A stretch of DNA of 59,685 bases, from the NCBI GenBank assembly GCA_049421025.1, contig JBMSMG010000002.1, positions 1 through 59,685 on the forward strand, read 5' to 3'. The notes below the pieces were generated by a model. The model was not told where the DNA came from. It saw only the letters and a list, made by a program, of their open reading frames with translations, and made no database searches. Source of the stretch: RGUW01 sp049421025. GTDB taxonomy: Bacteria > Cyanobacteriota > Cyanobacteriia > PCC-6307 > Cyanobiaceae. Positions within the stretch are counted from its first letter, which is position 1; every line of letters starts with the position of its first letter. The position numbers and the translations under genes were made by a program. Shown here one piece after another: positions 34,853 through 44,462 of the stretch.

Positions 34853-37090
34853 ATGACCGCGACGATCTGGCCATCGGGGCTCCCTGATTTGCAGCAATGG
34901 CTGCGGCGTTGGTTGGCCTCTCGGGCGAACCCACTGCCTTGTGTGCGTCAGCACGATGAGGAAGATTGTGGTGCGGCCTGCGTGGCCACCATTTGCCATG
35001 CCCATGGCAAGCCGGTCTCACTGGCGCGGGTGCGCCTAGCGGTTGGCACGACCCAACAGGGCACGACCTTGTTGGGTCTTAGTCGTGGCGCCGAGTCGCT
35101 TGGGCTCACAGCACGCGCAGCACGAGCTGAGCCGTCCCTGCTGGCCGATCTTGCTGATCTGCCGTTGCCCTTCATTTGCCATTGGGATGGCAACCATTGG
35201 GTGGTGTTGCATGGCCGCGATGCCGAGGGCCACCTGCTAGTGGCCGATCCGGCTTTGGGCCTGCGGCACCTGGATGATGCCGCCTTTCTTGAGCACTGGA
35301 TCAATGGCGTGATCCTGTTGCTGGAGCCCGATCCAGCTCGCTGGGGCCAGGCCGATGCAGCGCCTGAGTCCGAGGCACCGGCCGGAGCCTGGGTGTTTGT
35401 GCGCTTTCTTAAGCCGTTTCAACCCCTGCTGCTGCAGGCCTTTGGGCTCAATGTGGTGATTGGTCTGATGGCGCTGGCGATGCCCCTGCTGCTGCAGGTG
35501 CTCACCGATGACGTGCTGGTGCGTGGCGATGACCGCATGCTTGCCGCGCTCAGCATCGGCATCCTGCTGCTGTTTGCGTTGCGCAGCCTGTTCAGTTTTC
35601 TGCAAGGGCTGCTGGTCGGCCATTTCGGCCAGAAGCTCCAGTTGCAGATGGTGCTGCACTACGGCCAGCGGCTGTTGCGTTTGCCGCTCAACTACTTCGA
35701 AAGCCGGCGTAGTGGCGAGGTTGTGAGCCGGCTCGATGACATTCGCCAGCTCAACCAGTTGTTCAGCACGGTGGTGCTGGGTTTGCCCGGCCAGCTCTGC
35801 ATGGCTCTCATTTCGCTGGCTTGGATGCTGGGCTACAGCCTCTGGCTCACCCTGGCCTCACTGCTCGGTTATGCGGGGGTGTTGCTGGCCCAGTTGGCAG
35901 TGGTGCCGGCGCTGCGCCGCCGCACCCAGTCGCTGTTGGCGCAGTCGTCGCAAAACCAGGGTTTTTTGGTCGAGGTGTTTCGTTCGGCGGCCCTGCTCAA
36001 GACCTCAGAAGCCACCGGCCAGGCCTGGCAGGAGTTGCAGCGCAATTGTTCGCGTTTGGCCCATCTCTCCTGGAGCACTCAGCTGCTCGACCTCAAGGCG
36101 CAGACCGCCACGACCCTGCTGGGCAGCTGGACGAGCATTCTGTTGCTTTGGTATGGCAGTTCGTTTGTGCTGAGCGAGCAGCTCAGCATCGGTCAGCTGC
36201 TGGCTTTCAACGGCATGGGCGCCAATGTGCTGGCGTTTCTCGCGGCACTGGGCGGCCTCAGTCAGGAGCTGATCACCTCTCAGGTGGTCATTCGGCGTCT
36301 GGCCGATGTGCTCGAGCACCCTCTCGATGAGGCCCAGGTCACAGGCCGACACAGCGTCACCTTGGTGAGCGATGACGACATCGTCTGCGAAGAGTTGGTG
36401 TTTCACCATCCCGGTCGGCTGGCGCTGATCGACCACCTCAACCTGCGTTTGCCTGGTGGCAAGGTCACGGCGCTGGTGGGTGAATCCGGTTGCGGGAAAA
36501 GCACCCTCAGCAAGTTGATTGCAGGGCTGTACCAACCGCAGTCGGGCCGCATTCGCTATGGCCCATACAACAGCGTTGATCTCAGTGCCGAGTGCCTGCA
36601 TCAGCAGGTGGTGCTGCTCCCCCAGGAGACGTCATTCCTCAATCGCTCGATTTTTGAGAATTTCGTCTTTGCCCACCCCGGCATTCGCTTTGAGCAGGTG
36701 CGTGAGCTGTGTGCTCTGACCCTGGCCGATGACTTCATCCGCGAACTTCCTGACGGCTATCAGACCGTGCTGGGCGAATTTGGGGTCAACCTCTCTGGCG
36801 GGCAACGCCAACGCTTGGCGCTGGCTAGAGCGTTGGCGACCAATCCAGCGGTGTTGATTCTCGATGAATCGACATCGGCTCTGGATCCGGTGCTTGAAGG
36901 TCGATTGATCGAGCAGCTGCTTGAGCATCGCCGCGGCGCCACCACGGTGCTGATCAGCCACAGGCCCACGCTGATCTTGCGTTGTGACTGGATCGTCTAC
37001 CTCGAGCGCGGTCAGGTTCGCGCTCAAAACACCCCGGCGTTGTTGAGCACGACGCCGGGTGTGGCTCCCTTTCTTCAAGCTTCGGGTTGA
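34853..37090 (+). CDS. Peptidase-containing ABC exporter (C39 PCAT)
   Basis: A 745-residue inner-membrane exporter in three parts. The N-terminal C39 cysteine peptidase has Cys39 in RQHDEEDCGAACVATI, His115 in GNHWVVLHG and Asp132 in VADPA. The six-helix transmembrane domain is about residues 180-460. The ATPase has Walker A GESGCGKSTLSKLIAGL, signature NLSGGQRQRLALARAL and Walker B VLILDESTSALDP. It should cut the double-glycine leaders and pump out the peptides. ATG 34853 was chosen; upstream in-frame sequence reads through peptide 2. The HlyD-like gene follows 5 bp later. Confidence 0.95.
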   Translation: MTATIWPSGLPDLQQWLRRWLASRANPLPCVRQHDEEDCGAACVATICHAHGKPVSLARVRLAVGTTQQGTTLLGLSRGAESLGLTARAARAEPSLLADLADLPLPFICHWDGNHWVVLHGRDAEGHLLVADPALGLRHLDDAAFLEHWINGVILLLEPDPARWGQADAAPESEAPAGAWVFVRFLKPFQPLLLQAFGLNVVIGLMALAMPLLLQVLTDDVLVRGDDRMLAALSIGILLLFALRSLFSFLQGLLVGHFGQKLQLQMVLHYGQRLLRLPLNYFESRRSGEVVSRLDDIRQLNQLFSTVVLGLPGQLCMALISLAWMLGYSLWLTLASLLGYAGVLLAQLAVVPALRRRTQSLLAQSSQNQGFLVEVFRSAALLKTSEATGQAWQELQRNCSRLAHLSWSTQLLDLKAQTATTLLGSWTSILLLWYGSSFVLSEQLSIGQLLAFNGMGANVLAFLAALGGLSQELITSQVVIRRLADVLEHPLDEAQVTGRHSVTLVSDDDIVCEELVFHHPGRLALIDHLNLRLPGGKVTALVGESGCGKSTLSKLIAGLYQPQSGRIRYGPYNSVDLSAECLHQQVVLLPQETSFLNRSIFENFVFAHPGIRFEQVRELCALTLADDFIRELPDGYQTVLGEFGVNLSGGQRQRLALARALATNPAVLILDESTSALDPVLEGRLIEQLLEHRRGATTVLISHRPTLILRCDWIVYLERGQVRAQNTPALLSTTPGVAPFLQASG

Positions 37091-37095
37091 TCCTC

Positions 37096-38268
37096 ATGGC
37101 TGATCCTTTGCCGGTGCTGCTGCTTCCTGCCAGCAGTGACGATGTCTTTCCTGATCTCACTCAGCGCGTGCAGCGGCTGGGTTGGCAACTGCTGGCCGCC
37201 GTGAGCGTCAGTTCCCTAGCCGCTGTCATCTGGCCGTTTCATGAAACCGTGCGCGCCTCTGGTGTAGTGCGTCCCTCGGGCGAGATCACCCAGGTGCAAA
37301 GCGTCCTGGGCGGCAGCCTGCAGCAGGTGTTGGTCCGTGAAAACCAGCAGGTCAGGGCTGCTCAGGTGCTGGCCGTGCTGGATCAGCGCAGCCTGCGCGA
37401 TCAGCAACGCCAGTTGCAGGCTGAGCTCAAGGTGCTTGAGCTGCAGCAGCGTCAAAGCCAGCTGCAGCGCATGTCGCTGGCGCAGCAACTCCAAGCCATG
37501 CGCCAGGTCAACCAAGCGGCCTTGGGTGCATCCCAGGGAGCTGTTGCTCAGGCCAAGGCCACGCTGAGCTTTAACCGCACCGAGCTGCAGCGCTACCGGC
37601 AGCTGCAAAGCACCGGTGCTGTGCCGCGCAGCCTGGTCGATGAAAAGCAGGCGCGCAGTTTGATCAGCACTGCTGAACTGCAGCGGGCCATCCAAGGTGT
37701 GGCTGAGCAACGGGCTCGAGGCCTGCATGAGGTGGCGCGGCTGCGCGAAGCCTTTACCCAAGCCCAGAGCACAGCCGACGAGCAGATCAGGCAGTTGGCT
37801 GATCGCCGCACCAGGTTGCAAGAGGTGGAACGCAACCTGGCCCGCAGCGTCATTCGTGCTCCTTTGGCAGGTTCGGTGGTGTCCACCGTGTTGCGCCATC
37901 GCCAGCAGGTGTTGCGTCCCGGTGAACTGGTGGCATCGATTGCGCCGCTTGGGCGTTCACTTGAGGTCAAGTTGCAAGTCAGCGATCGCCAGGTGGCTCA
38001 ACTGCGTTCGGGTCAACAGGCCACCTTGCAGGTGTTGGGTTGTCCCCGTGGTGAATTCGGTGTGCTCAAGGCGGTGGTGCAGGCCATCTCGGCCGACACG
38101 CTGGCTGAAGGGCGCTATGCGATTGCGCTCAGGCCAAATGCTGCAGTTTTGCAGCGCGGTTCACGTCGTTGTGACCTGCGTTTAGGCATGCAGGTCAAGG
38201 CAGATGTGATGACACGGCGCACCACGCTTGGTCAGTTTTTATGGAACAAACTGCAGGCTGCTGGTTGA
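37096..38268 (+). CDS. HlyD-family periplasmic adaptor
   Basis: A 390-residue membrane fusion protein that would link the PCAT to the outer membrane. There is one membrane helix near residues 28-48 (WQLLAAVSVSSLAAVIWPF). A biotinyl-lipoyl half-site follows (VVRPSGEITQVQSVLGGSL, then LVRENQQVRAAQVLAVLDQ). A long coiled-coil hairpin rich in Gln and Leu runs from about residue 100 to 250, and a beta-barrel segment follows (RSVIRAPLAGSVVSTVLRHR). No TolC-type gene is present in the window, although the barrel at 44401 could be examined for that role. ATG 37096 was chosen over TTG 37087. Confidence 0.92.
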   Translation: MADPLPVLLLPASSDDVFPDLTQRVQRLGWQLLAAVSVSSLAAVIWPFHETVRASGVVRPSGEITQVQSVLGGSLQQVLVRENQQVRAAQVLAVLDQRSLRDQQRQLQAELKVLELQQRQSQLQRMSLAQQLQAMRQVNQAALGASQGAVAQAKATLSFNRTELQRYRQLQSTGAVPRSLVDEKQARSLISTAELQRAIQGVAEQRARGLHEVARLREAFTQAQSTADEQIRQLADRRTRLQEVERNLARSVIRAPLAGSVVSTVLRHRQQVLRPGELVASIAPLGRSLEVKLQVSDRQVAQLRSGQQATLQVLGCPRGEFGVLKAVVQAISADTLAEGRYAIALRPNAAVLQRGSRRCDLRLGMQVKADVMTRRTTLGQFLWNKLQAAG

Positions 38269-38296
38269 TGCTGCATGTTCGAAGCAGTGTTTCATC

Positions 38297-38322
38297 AGGT
38301 TCCCTCCGCTCCAGTGGAACCT
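38297..38322. other. Inverted repeat between hlyD-like and uxs genes
   Basis: AGGTTCC (38297-38303) and GGAACCT (38316-38322) form a perfect 7-bp stem with a 12-base loop in the 76-bp gap. No T tract follows, so it is unlikely to be a full terminator. It could be an operator or mRNA-processing structure separating peptide-export and polysaccharide expression. Confidence 0.4.
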
Positions 38323-38344
38323 GCATAGCTTGCGGGTGCCTTTC

Positions 38345-39316
38345 ATGCGCACAATCATGCGACATCTGGTCACAGGTGGGGCCGGGTTTATCGGTTCCCA
38401 TCTGATCGACAGGTTGCTGGGGTCAGCTGACAATCAAGTCATCTGTCTCGACAATTTTCAAACAGGTCATCAGCGCAACATTGCCCATTGGCTTGCTGAT
38501 GATCGCTTTCAGTTGATTCGCCATGATGTGCGTGAGCCGATTGAGTTTGCTGAGGCCATTGATCGTATTTGGCATCTCGCCTGCCCGGCTTCCCCGCCTC
38601 AGTATCAGAAAAATCCAATTGCCACGATCAAAACCAACGTGATTGGGACCCTCAACATGTTGGGTCTCGCCAAGCGTTGGGGTTCTCGCTTGCTACTGGC
38701 ATCGACCAGTGAAGTCTATGGCGATCCCTTGGTCACGCCACAATCGGAAAGCTATTGGGGCCATGTCAACTGCACAGGTCCAAGGGCTTGTTATGACGAA
38801 GGTAAGCGAATCGCTGAAACACTCACCTTTGACTATCAGCGCGTGCATGGTCTGGCGGTGCGGGTGGCCCGAATCTTCAACACCTATGGGCCCCGCATGG
38901 CGTCTGATGATGGCCGTGTGGTGACCAATTTTATTCATCAGGCGCTGTCTAATCAGCCGTTGACTGTTTATGGCGATGGCTCCCAGACGCGCTCGTTTTG
39001 TTATGTCGATGATCTGGTGCGCGGGTTGTTGGCGTTGATGGAGTCAGATTGCGAGCAGCCAGTGAATCTGGGCAATCCTGATGAGCGCAAGGTTGTTGAT
39101 CTGGCTTCCATGATCATTCAGCGGATTCGCCCTGGCTTGGCGATCAAGATGCTGCCCTTGCCAACGGACGATCCGCAGCAGCGTTGCCCTGATATCCAAC
39201 GGGCGCAGCAATGTCTTGGCTGGACACCGCAAATTTCTCTGGCCAGGGGGCTTGAGCGGACGCTTGGGGCTCTGAACGCGCCCATGCAGGCGCCATCTGC
39301 TGTGCCCCTGCACTAA
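38345..39316 (+). CDS. UDP-glucuronate decarboxylase (UDP-xylose synthase)
   Basis: A 323-residue short-chain dehydrogenase/reductase of the Uxs type. The Rossmann motif LVTGGAGFIGSHLIDRLLG, the substrate segment WHLACPASPPQYQKNP, the catalytic YDEGK within TGPRACYDEGKRIAETLTFD and IFNTYGPRM are all present. It turns UDP-glucuronate, made by the adjacent UDP-glucose dehydrogenase, into UDP-xylose. ATG 38345 was chosen; ATG 38357 gives the shorter MRHLVTGG start. Its base composition seems less GC-rich than the flanking housekeeping genes, which hints at acquisition but was not measured. Confidence 0.9.
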   Translation: MRTIMRHLVTGGAGFIGSHLIDRLLGSADNQVICLDNFQTGHQRNIAHWLADDRFQLIRHDVREPIEFAEAIDRIWHLACPASPPQYQKNPIATIKTNVIGTLNMLGLAKRWGSRLLLASTSEVYGDPLVTPQSESYWGHVNCTGPRACYDEGKRIAETLTFDYQRVHGLAVRVARIFNTYGPRMASDDGRVVTNFIHQALSNQPLTVYGDGSQTRSFCYVDDLVRGLLALMESDCEQPVNLGNPDERKVVDLASMIIQRIRPGLAIKMLPLPTDDPQQRCPDIQRAQQCLGWTPQISLARGLERTLGALNAPMQAPSAVPLH

Positions 39317-39363
39317 GCGTTGTTTTTGTTGCATCTATTTCCTTCTTTTAGAGGCTTTCTTTC

Positions 39364-40746
39364 ATGGTGCAATCCATTTGTTGTATCGGCGCCGGCTATG
39401 TCGGAGGTCCGTCGATGGCTGTTATGGCTGATCGTTGTCCTGGTCTCGATATCACGGTTGTTGATCTTGATCAACAGCGCATCGATGCTTGGAACAATCT
39501 CAATGGCGCCACGCTGCCGGTCTATGAGCCAGGACTTGCAGAAGTTCTTGCTCGGGTTTCGGGTCGCAATCTGAGCTTTAGCACCGATGTCGACGGTGCC
39601 ATTCGCACCGCTGACATGGTGTTTCTTTCGGTCAACACGCCGACCAAGCGCCATGGTCATGGCGCCGGTGTTGCGGCTGATCTCACCTACATCGAAAAGG
39701 CAGCCCGCCAAATCGCCGATCAGGCGCGTGGCAACACCATTGTCGTCGAGCGCTCGACATTGCCGGTTCGCACCGCCGATGTACTCAGGCGCATCTTTGA
39801 CAATGCACCAGCTGCACGTTTTGAGGTGCTCTCCAATCCAGAGTTTATGGCAGAGGGCACGGCCATTAGCGATTTGGAATGTCCTGATCGCGTCCTGGTG
39901 GGAGGCAATTGCGAGCGTTCTGTTGATGACCTCGCTGGCATCTACGCCAACTGGGTCCATCCTGAGCGCATCATCAGAACCAATCTCTGGTCTTCGGAGC
40001 TCGCCAAGCTCACAGCCAATGCGTTTCTGGCCCAGCGCATCAGCTCCATCAACAGCATTGCCGCCCTCTGCGAGCAGACCGGAGCCGATGTTGATCAGGT
40101 GCGTCAGGCAATTGGTAGTGATTCGCGCCTGGGCTCGCGGTTTTTATACCCCGGGCCTGGATTTGGCGGTAGTTGCTTCAAAAAAGATCTGCTCAACCTG
40201 ATTTATCTGGCTGAGCACTACGGACTGCAGCCGGTCGCCGATTACTGGCAAGCCGTCATCGACATGAACGGCTGGGCGCAGCAGCGGCTCTCGCGCATGA
40301 TCGTCAGGCAGCTGTTCGGCACCCTGCGCGGCAAAACCATTGCTGTGCTCGGTTTCGCCTTCAAGGCTGACACCAACGACACCCGCGAGAGTCCGGCCAT
40401 TGCGGTGTGCCGCGAACTGCTGGCCGAGGGTGCCCATCTGGCCATTCATGATCCGCGGGTCAGCGCTGAGGTGATCCAGCGAGAGCTGGCTGTTGCCGCC
40501 GCCGATGAACGCTGCAGCCAGGGCAGTTTCTCTGTGGAACCTGACCTTGGTGCTGTGTTTCAAGACGCCGATGCCGTTGTTCTGTTGACCGACTGGGCTG
40601 AATACCGCACGCTCGATTGGGCTCGCCTGGCCCAGCTCATGCGCAGACCGGGCTGGGTGTTTGACACGCGCCGCGGCACCGATCTTGCTGCTGCACAGGC
40701 CTGTGGTCTTGAAACCTGGGCCATTGGCAGCGGGGAGCTGAGCTGA
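39364..40746 (+). CDS. ugd: UDP-glucose 6-dehydrogenase
   Basis: A 460-residue NAD enzyme oxidising UDP-glucose to UDP-glucuronate. Motifs are ICCIGAGYVGGPSMAVMADR (NAD binding), VFLSVNTPTKRHGHGAG, IVVERSTLPVRTADVLRR, LLSNPEFMAEGTAI (as VLSNPEFMAEGTAI), the lysine region ELAKLTANAFLAQRISSINS and the catalytic Cys in GPGFGGSCFKKD. The length and RTADVLRRI style resemble the eukaryote-like UGDH group. Its TGA overlaps the galE ATG by 1 bp. It supplies the uxs gene before it. Confidence 0.93.
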   Translation: MVQSICCIGAGYVGGPSMAVMADRCPGLDITVVDLDQQRIDAWNNLNGATLPVYEPGLAEVLARVSGRNLSFSTDVDGAIRTADMVFLSVNTPTKRHGHGAGVAADLTYIEKAARQIADQARGNTIVVERSTLPVRTADVLRRIFDNAPAARFEVLSNPEFMAEGTAISDLECPDRVLVGGNCERSVDDLAGIYANWVHPERIIRTNLWSSELAKLTANAFLAQRISSINSIAALCEQTGADVDQVRQAIGSDSRLGSRFLYPGPGFGGSCFKKDLLNLIYLAEHYGLQPVADYWQAVIDMNGWAQQRLSRMIVRQLFGTLRGKTIAVLGFAFKADTNDTRESPAIAVCRELLAEGAHLAIHDPRVSAEVIQRELAVAAADERCSQGSFSVEPDLGAVFQDADAVVLLTDWAEYRTLDWARLAQLMRRPGWVFDTRRGTDLAAAQACGLETWAIGSGELS

Positions 40747-41774
40747 TGGCCCAAGTGTTGCTCACTGGTGGAGCTGGTTATGTCGGCTCCCATGTCATTC
40801 CGGGTCTGCTGCAGCGCGGCCATCGGGTGGTTGTTTTTGATGACCTCAGCCGCGGTCATCGCAGCACCCTGGCTCGCCTGGCTGTTGAGCTTGTGGTTGG
40901 TGATCTCGGCGATGCCGATGCCTTGCAGCGGCTGTTTGCCAAGTACAGATTTGACGCGATTTTGCATTTTGCTGCACTCGCCTATGTCGGTGAGTCCAAC
41001 CACATTCCAGACGCCTACTACCGCGTCAACACCTGGGGCACGTTGAATCTGGTGCAGCAGGCGATGGCCTGCTGCGCTGCTGCGCCGCCGCCGCTTGTGT
41101 TCTCGTCGAGTTGTGCGGTGTTTGGCATTCCCGAGCAGCTGCCGCTGCACGAGGACTGCCCCAAATCGCCGATCAGCCCCTATGGGCGCAGCAAGCTTGC
41201 GGCTGAATGGCTGTTGGCTGACTTGGGCCGCGCCTATGGCCTGCGCTCGGTTGTGCTGCGCTACTTCAACGCTGCCGGCGCTGATCTGGTGCATGGCCTT
41301 GGCGAGCTGCACCAACCGGAAACCCATCTGATTCCGCTAGCGATCGCCGCTGCTCGCGATCGCCAGCCGCTGCTGCTCCATGGCAGTGATTTTGAGACGG
41401 CTGATGGCTCAGCGATTCGCGATTTTGTGCATGTGAGCGATCTGGCAGAGGCCCATCTGCTGGCACTCGACCATCTGCTCAGTGGGGGCGCCAGCAATCA
41501 CTTCAATCTGGGCAGTGGCCGCGGCGTTTCGGTTCGTGAGGTGGTGCGTCAGGTCGAGGCCTGTCTCGATCTGGATGTGCCGTTGCAGCTGGCGCCTCGC
41601 CGCGAAGGTGATCCGCCCGCCTTGGTGAGTGATTCGCGCAAGGCACGCCAAAACCTTGGTTGGCAGCCCCAGCGCTCGAGCCTGGAGCAGATCGTTGCCG
41701 ATGCAGCGGCCTGGGATCTGCGTCAGCGGTTGCACAGCACAGCGTCTCTGGAGCAGAGCCATGGCCGGCGCTGA
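40746..41774 (+). CDS. galE: UDP-glucose 4-epimerase-type enzyme
   Basis: A 342-residue SDR epimerase. It has VLLTGGAGYVGSHVIPGLLQ at the N-terminus, LHFAALAYVGESNHIPDAYY, VFSSSCAVFGIPEQLPLHED (the catalytic Ser), YGRSKLAAEWLLADLGRAYG (YxxxK) and YFNAAGADLVHGLGE. It should interconvert UDP-glucose and UDP-galactose; some relatives act on UDP-xylose/UDP-arabinose, which would fit the upstream uxs gene. The end overlaps the GT2 start by 14 bp. Confidence 0.9.
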   Translation: MAQVLLTGGAGYVGSHVIPGLLQRGHRVVVFDDLSRGHRSTLARLAVELVVGDLGDADALQRLFAKYRFDAILHFAALAYVGESNHIPDAYYRVNTWGTLNLVQQAMACCAAAPPPLVFSSSCAVFGIPEQLPLHEDCPKSPISPYGRSKLAAEWLLADLGRAYGLRSVVLRYFNAAGADLVHGLGELHQPETHLIPLAIAAARDRQPLLLHGSDFETADGSAIRDFVHVSDLAEAHLLALDHLLSGGASNHFNLGSGRGVSVREVVRQVEACLDLDVPLQLAPRREGDPPALVSDSRKARQNLGWQPQRSSLEQIVADAAAWDLRQRLHSTASLEQSHGRR

Positions 41775-43473
41775 ACCACGGTTGATGCCGGTGCTGCGGC
41801 CCTATCAGCAGGCCGTGCTGCTGGCGTTGGTGCTCATTTGGGCCGTGTTCACAGGGGTCTTTTGGGCCTGGTGGCTGCAGCCATCCCATTGGGCGGGCCC
41901 CTGGGGCATGGCGCTCAACACGGTGCTGCTGGTGGTGGTCACCGCTTTGCCGCTGTGGACCTTTTGGTTTGTGCTGCGGATGCGGCAGGTCAATCCCCGC
42001 AGCCCGTTTCCTGATGGTCTGGCTCTGGCCATGGTGGTCACCAAAGCGCCTTCGGAGCCCTGGTCTTTGGTGCAGGAGACCTTGACGGCGATGTTGGCTC
42101 AGGAGCCTGCCCATGCCACCTGGTTGGCGGATGAGGATCCAACCCCAGAGGTGCTCGATTGGTGCGCACGCCATGGCGTGCAGGTGTCCACGCGCCGGCA
42201 TGCGCCCGGTTATCACAATCCGAGCTGGCCGCGGCGCCGGCGCTGCAAAGAGGGCAATCTCGCTTACTTCTATGACCACTACGGCTACGCGCTGTACGAC
42301 GTTGTCGTTCAACTCGATGCCGACCACTGCCCCGAGCCGGGCTATCTGCAGGCCATGGTCAGGCCGTTTGCCGATCCCCAGATCGGCTATGTGGCAGCCC
42401 CGTCGATCTGTGATCGCAATGCCGCAGTTAGTTGGGTGGCACGAGGCCGACTGCATGCCGAATCGGTTTTGCACGGACCATTGCAGCTCGGCCTCAACGG
42501 CGGGTACGCGCCGTTGTGCATTGGCAGTCATTACGCCGTGCGTACGGCTGCACTGGCACAGATCGGGGGCCTTGGCCCCGAGCTTGCCGAGGACCATTCG
42601 ACCACCCTGCTGTTCAACAGTCATGGGTGGCGAGGGGCCTTCGCCATCGATGCCCGCTGTCACGGCCTTGGGCCGGATACGTTCGAAGACGCCATGGTGC
42701 AGGAGTTTCAGTGGTCGCGCAGCCTGGCCACGATCCTGTTCAGCCTGACCCCAAAGGTTGTCTCCAGGTTGCCGTTGCGATTACGGCTTCAGTTTCTCTA
42801 TTGCCAGTTGTTTTATCCCCTGCGGGGGTTCATGAGTGTGGTGGGCCTGCTGTTGCCTGCAGCGGCCATGGCGACGGCCCAGCCCTGGGTCCGCGTTCAC
42901 TACCCCCAATTTCTGGTGTTGTGGGTGCTGCAGTTTTTGCTGAGCCTGCTGCCTCTGATGTGGCTGAGGCGCCTTGGTCGCCTCAATCCGCCCTGCAGCA
43001 CCCTGCTCGGCTGGGAGCAATGGTTGTTTGAGCTCACACGCGGTCCGTGGGTTCTGGCCGGTGTGCTCAGTGCCTGTGTTGATCGCTTGACCAGCGGAGC
43101 CCGTGACTTTCGGGTGACCAACAAAAGCAAGCAGCATCAGCCGTTGCGCCTGGCGTTCATCACACCGCATTTGCTGCTGGCCGTGCTCGGGGCCACAACA
43201 GCCCTGCTGCTTGGTGCCCGTGCTGGTGATGCCAAGGGTTACGTCCTGTTGATTCTGATCAGCGCCCTGTCTTCGGTGCTGGCCGCCGTTGTGGCGCTTG
43301 GACTGGATCACCGGCTCAAGCGTCTTTCGCTGAGCAAGTTGATCCATCACTACGGCCTGAGCCTGTCGGCACTGGGGTTGGTGCTGATGACGGCCGTGGT
43401 TCGCCATCAAGAGGTCAGGGCGCCGTTGCAGGAGCGCGATGCCCTGGCCGCCTCCGTGCAGTGGAGGCCCTAA
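41761..43473 (+). CDS. Cellulose-synthase-like family 2 glycosyltransferase
   Basis: A 570-residue inner-membrane GT2 protein with two N-terminal helices and about five C-terminal helices around a cytoplasmic GT-A domain. Seen motifs are DADH at 186-189 (nucleotide-sugar/metal binding), ED at 277-278 in LAEDHSTTLLF (catalytic base region) and QWSR at 317-320, a variant of the QxxRW motif. No PilZ domain is present at the C-terminus, so it is unlikely to bind c-di-GMP directly. It resembles cellulose synthase catalytic subunits and cyanobacterial EPS synthases; sugar and linkage cannot be told. ATG 41761 overlaps galE by 14 bp; TAATG joins it to the next gene. Confidence 0.9.
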   Translation: MAGAEPRLMPVLRPYQQAVLLALVLIWAVFTGVFWAWWLQPSHWAGPWGMALNTVLLVVVTALPLWTFWFVLRMRQVNPRSPFPDGLALAMVVTKAPSEPWSLVQETLTAMLAQEPAHATWLADEDPTPEVLDWCARHGVQVSTRRHAPGYHNPSWPRRRRCKEGNLAYFYDHYGYALYDVVVQLDADHCPEPGYLQAMVRPFADPQIGYVAAPSICDRNAAVSWVARGRLHAESVLHGPLQLGLNGGYAPLCIGSHYAVRTAALAQIGGLGPELAEDHSTTLLFNSHGWRGAFAIDARCHGLGPDTFEDAMVQEFQWSRSLATILFSLTPKVVSRLPLRLRLQFLYCQLFYPLRGFMSVVGLLLPAAAMATAQPWVRVHYPQFLVLWVLQFLLSLLPLMWLRRLGRLNPPCSTLLGWEQWLFELTRGPWVLAGVLSACVDRLTSGARDFRVTNKSKQHQPLRLAFITPHLLLAVLGATTALLLGARAGDAKGYVLLILISALSSVLAAVVALGLDHRLKRLSLSKLIHHYGLSLSALGLVLMTAVVRHQEVRAPLQERDALAASVQWRP

Positions 43474-44462
43474 TGCCACGGCTACAGCATCTCTGGCCCC
43501 TTGGCCTGCTTGTCGGTTTTGTGGCTGCTTTGCCGTTGTGGTCAGCAAAGAGCAGCCTGGCCTTTCTCACAGGCGTCTATCGCTACCCGCCGGTTGCCCA
43601 ACCGGTGCCCCATAGCTCGATTGAGGCGGCATTTGTCAGTTGGGTTGATCCAAGCGCAGCGCAGCAGATTCAACAGCTGCTCTTCAGGGCGGAGCGGCGA
43701 CGCGCGCTGCCGCTGCTCACCCTGGAGCCGTTTGCGGATCCGGCCATTGCCGGTGGCGAGCGGACCTTGGTGCGCGATGTCGAGCAGGGCCGCTACAAGG
43801 CTCGCTTGGCGGCGGTGCTCGATCAGCTCTGCCGGCGCCAACAACCGGTGCTGCTGCGCTTTGCCCATGAGATGGATCACACCGGTCAGTACCCCTGGTC
43901 GCTTGCCAAGGGGGCTGACTATGTGCGCCTGTACCGAAGTGTCTGGGCTCAGGCCCAGCAACCCCGCTGCCGGCGCCTGCACTGGGTGTGGTCACCGGCG
44001 GGCAACGGTGATCCACGGGCGTTTTGGCCCGGTGCCGATGCGGTGGATCTGATCGGTGTGTCGGTCTACAGCTCACCGCGTTGGCAATCGGATGGCTCAT
44101 TGCGGAGCTTTGCCGAGATCTATGACCAACGGCGCTGGTTGCATCTGCACTACCGCAAGCCCTTGCTGATCGCCGAGATGGGGGTCAGCGGTAGCGGCGA
44201 GCAGCGTCGCCGCTGGTTGCGCGAGGCCCGCAGCGCTGTGGCTCGCTACCCCGAACTGCTCGGTTGGGTGTATTTCAGCGCGCCGCAGCCCCGCTGGATC
44301 CCTTTGCCAACCGGTCACGAGGACTGGACGCTCCCTGCCCTTGCCCTGCCCCTGGTGGTCGCCCCGCCTGAGCTTCGTTCCCCAGCTTGCACGTTTCTCG
44401 ATGTCTCTGTTCCACCGTTTGCCCGTCAGCTCTGTCCGCCGCCGCAGCGTCTGGCCAGCTGA
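43473..44462 (+). CDS. GH26-like glycoside hydrolase, membrane anchored or secreted
   Basis: A 329-residue protein with an N-terminal hydrophobic segment (about residues 8-25). A domain resembling glycoside hydrolase family 26 follows: LLRFAHEMDHTGQYPW with probable acid/base Glu133, WVWSPAGNGDPRAFWPG, VDLIGVSVYSSP and LLIAEMGVSG with probable nucleophile Glu235. GH26 enzymes act on beta-mannan or beta-1,3-xylan. Next to a beta-glycan synthase it may trim or release the nascent polymer, as BcsZ does in cellulose systems. TAATG overlap joins it to the GT2. It overlaps the barrel gene by 62 bp in another frame. Confidence 0.82.
   Translation: MPRLQHLWPLGLLVGFVAALPLWSAKSSLAFLTGVYRYPPVAQPVPHSSIEAAFVSWVDPSAAQQIQQLLFRAERRRALPLLTLEPFADPAIAGGERTLVRDVEQGRYKARLAAVLDQLCRRQQPVLLRFAHEMDHTGQYPWSLAKGADYVRLYRSVWAQAQQPRCRRLHWVWSPAGNGDPRAFWPGADAVDLIGVSVYSSPRWQSDGSLRSFAEIYDQRRWLHLHYRKPLLIAEMGVSGSGEQRRRWLREARSAVARYPELLGWVYFSAPQPRWIPLPTGHEDWTLPALALPLVVAPPELRSPACTFLDVSVPPFARQLCPPPQRLAS

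Noticed and set aside
41338..41366. Clustered GCGATCGC (HIP1) octamers as a special regulatory site
   Set aside because: HIP1 octamers are common across many cyanobacterial genomes and occur at other places in this window within coding sequence, so two close copies are not notable.
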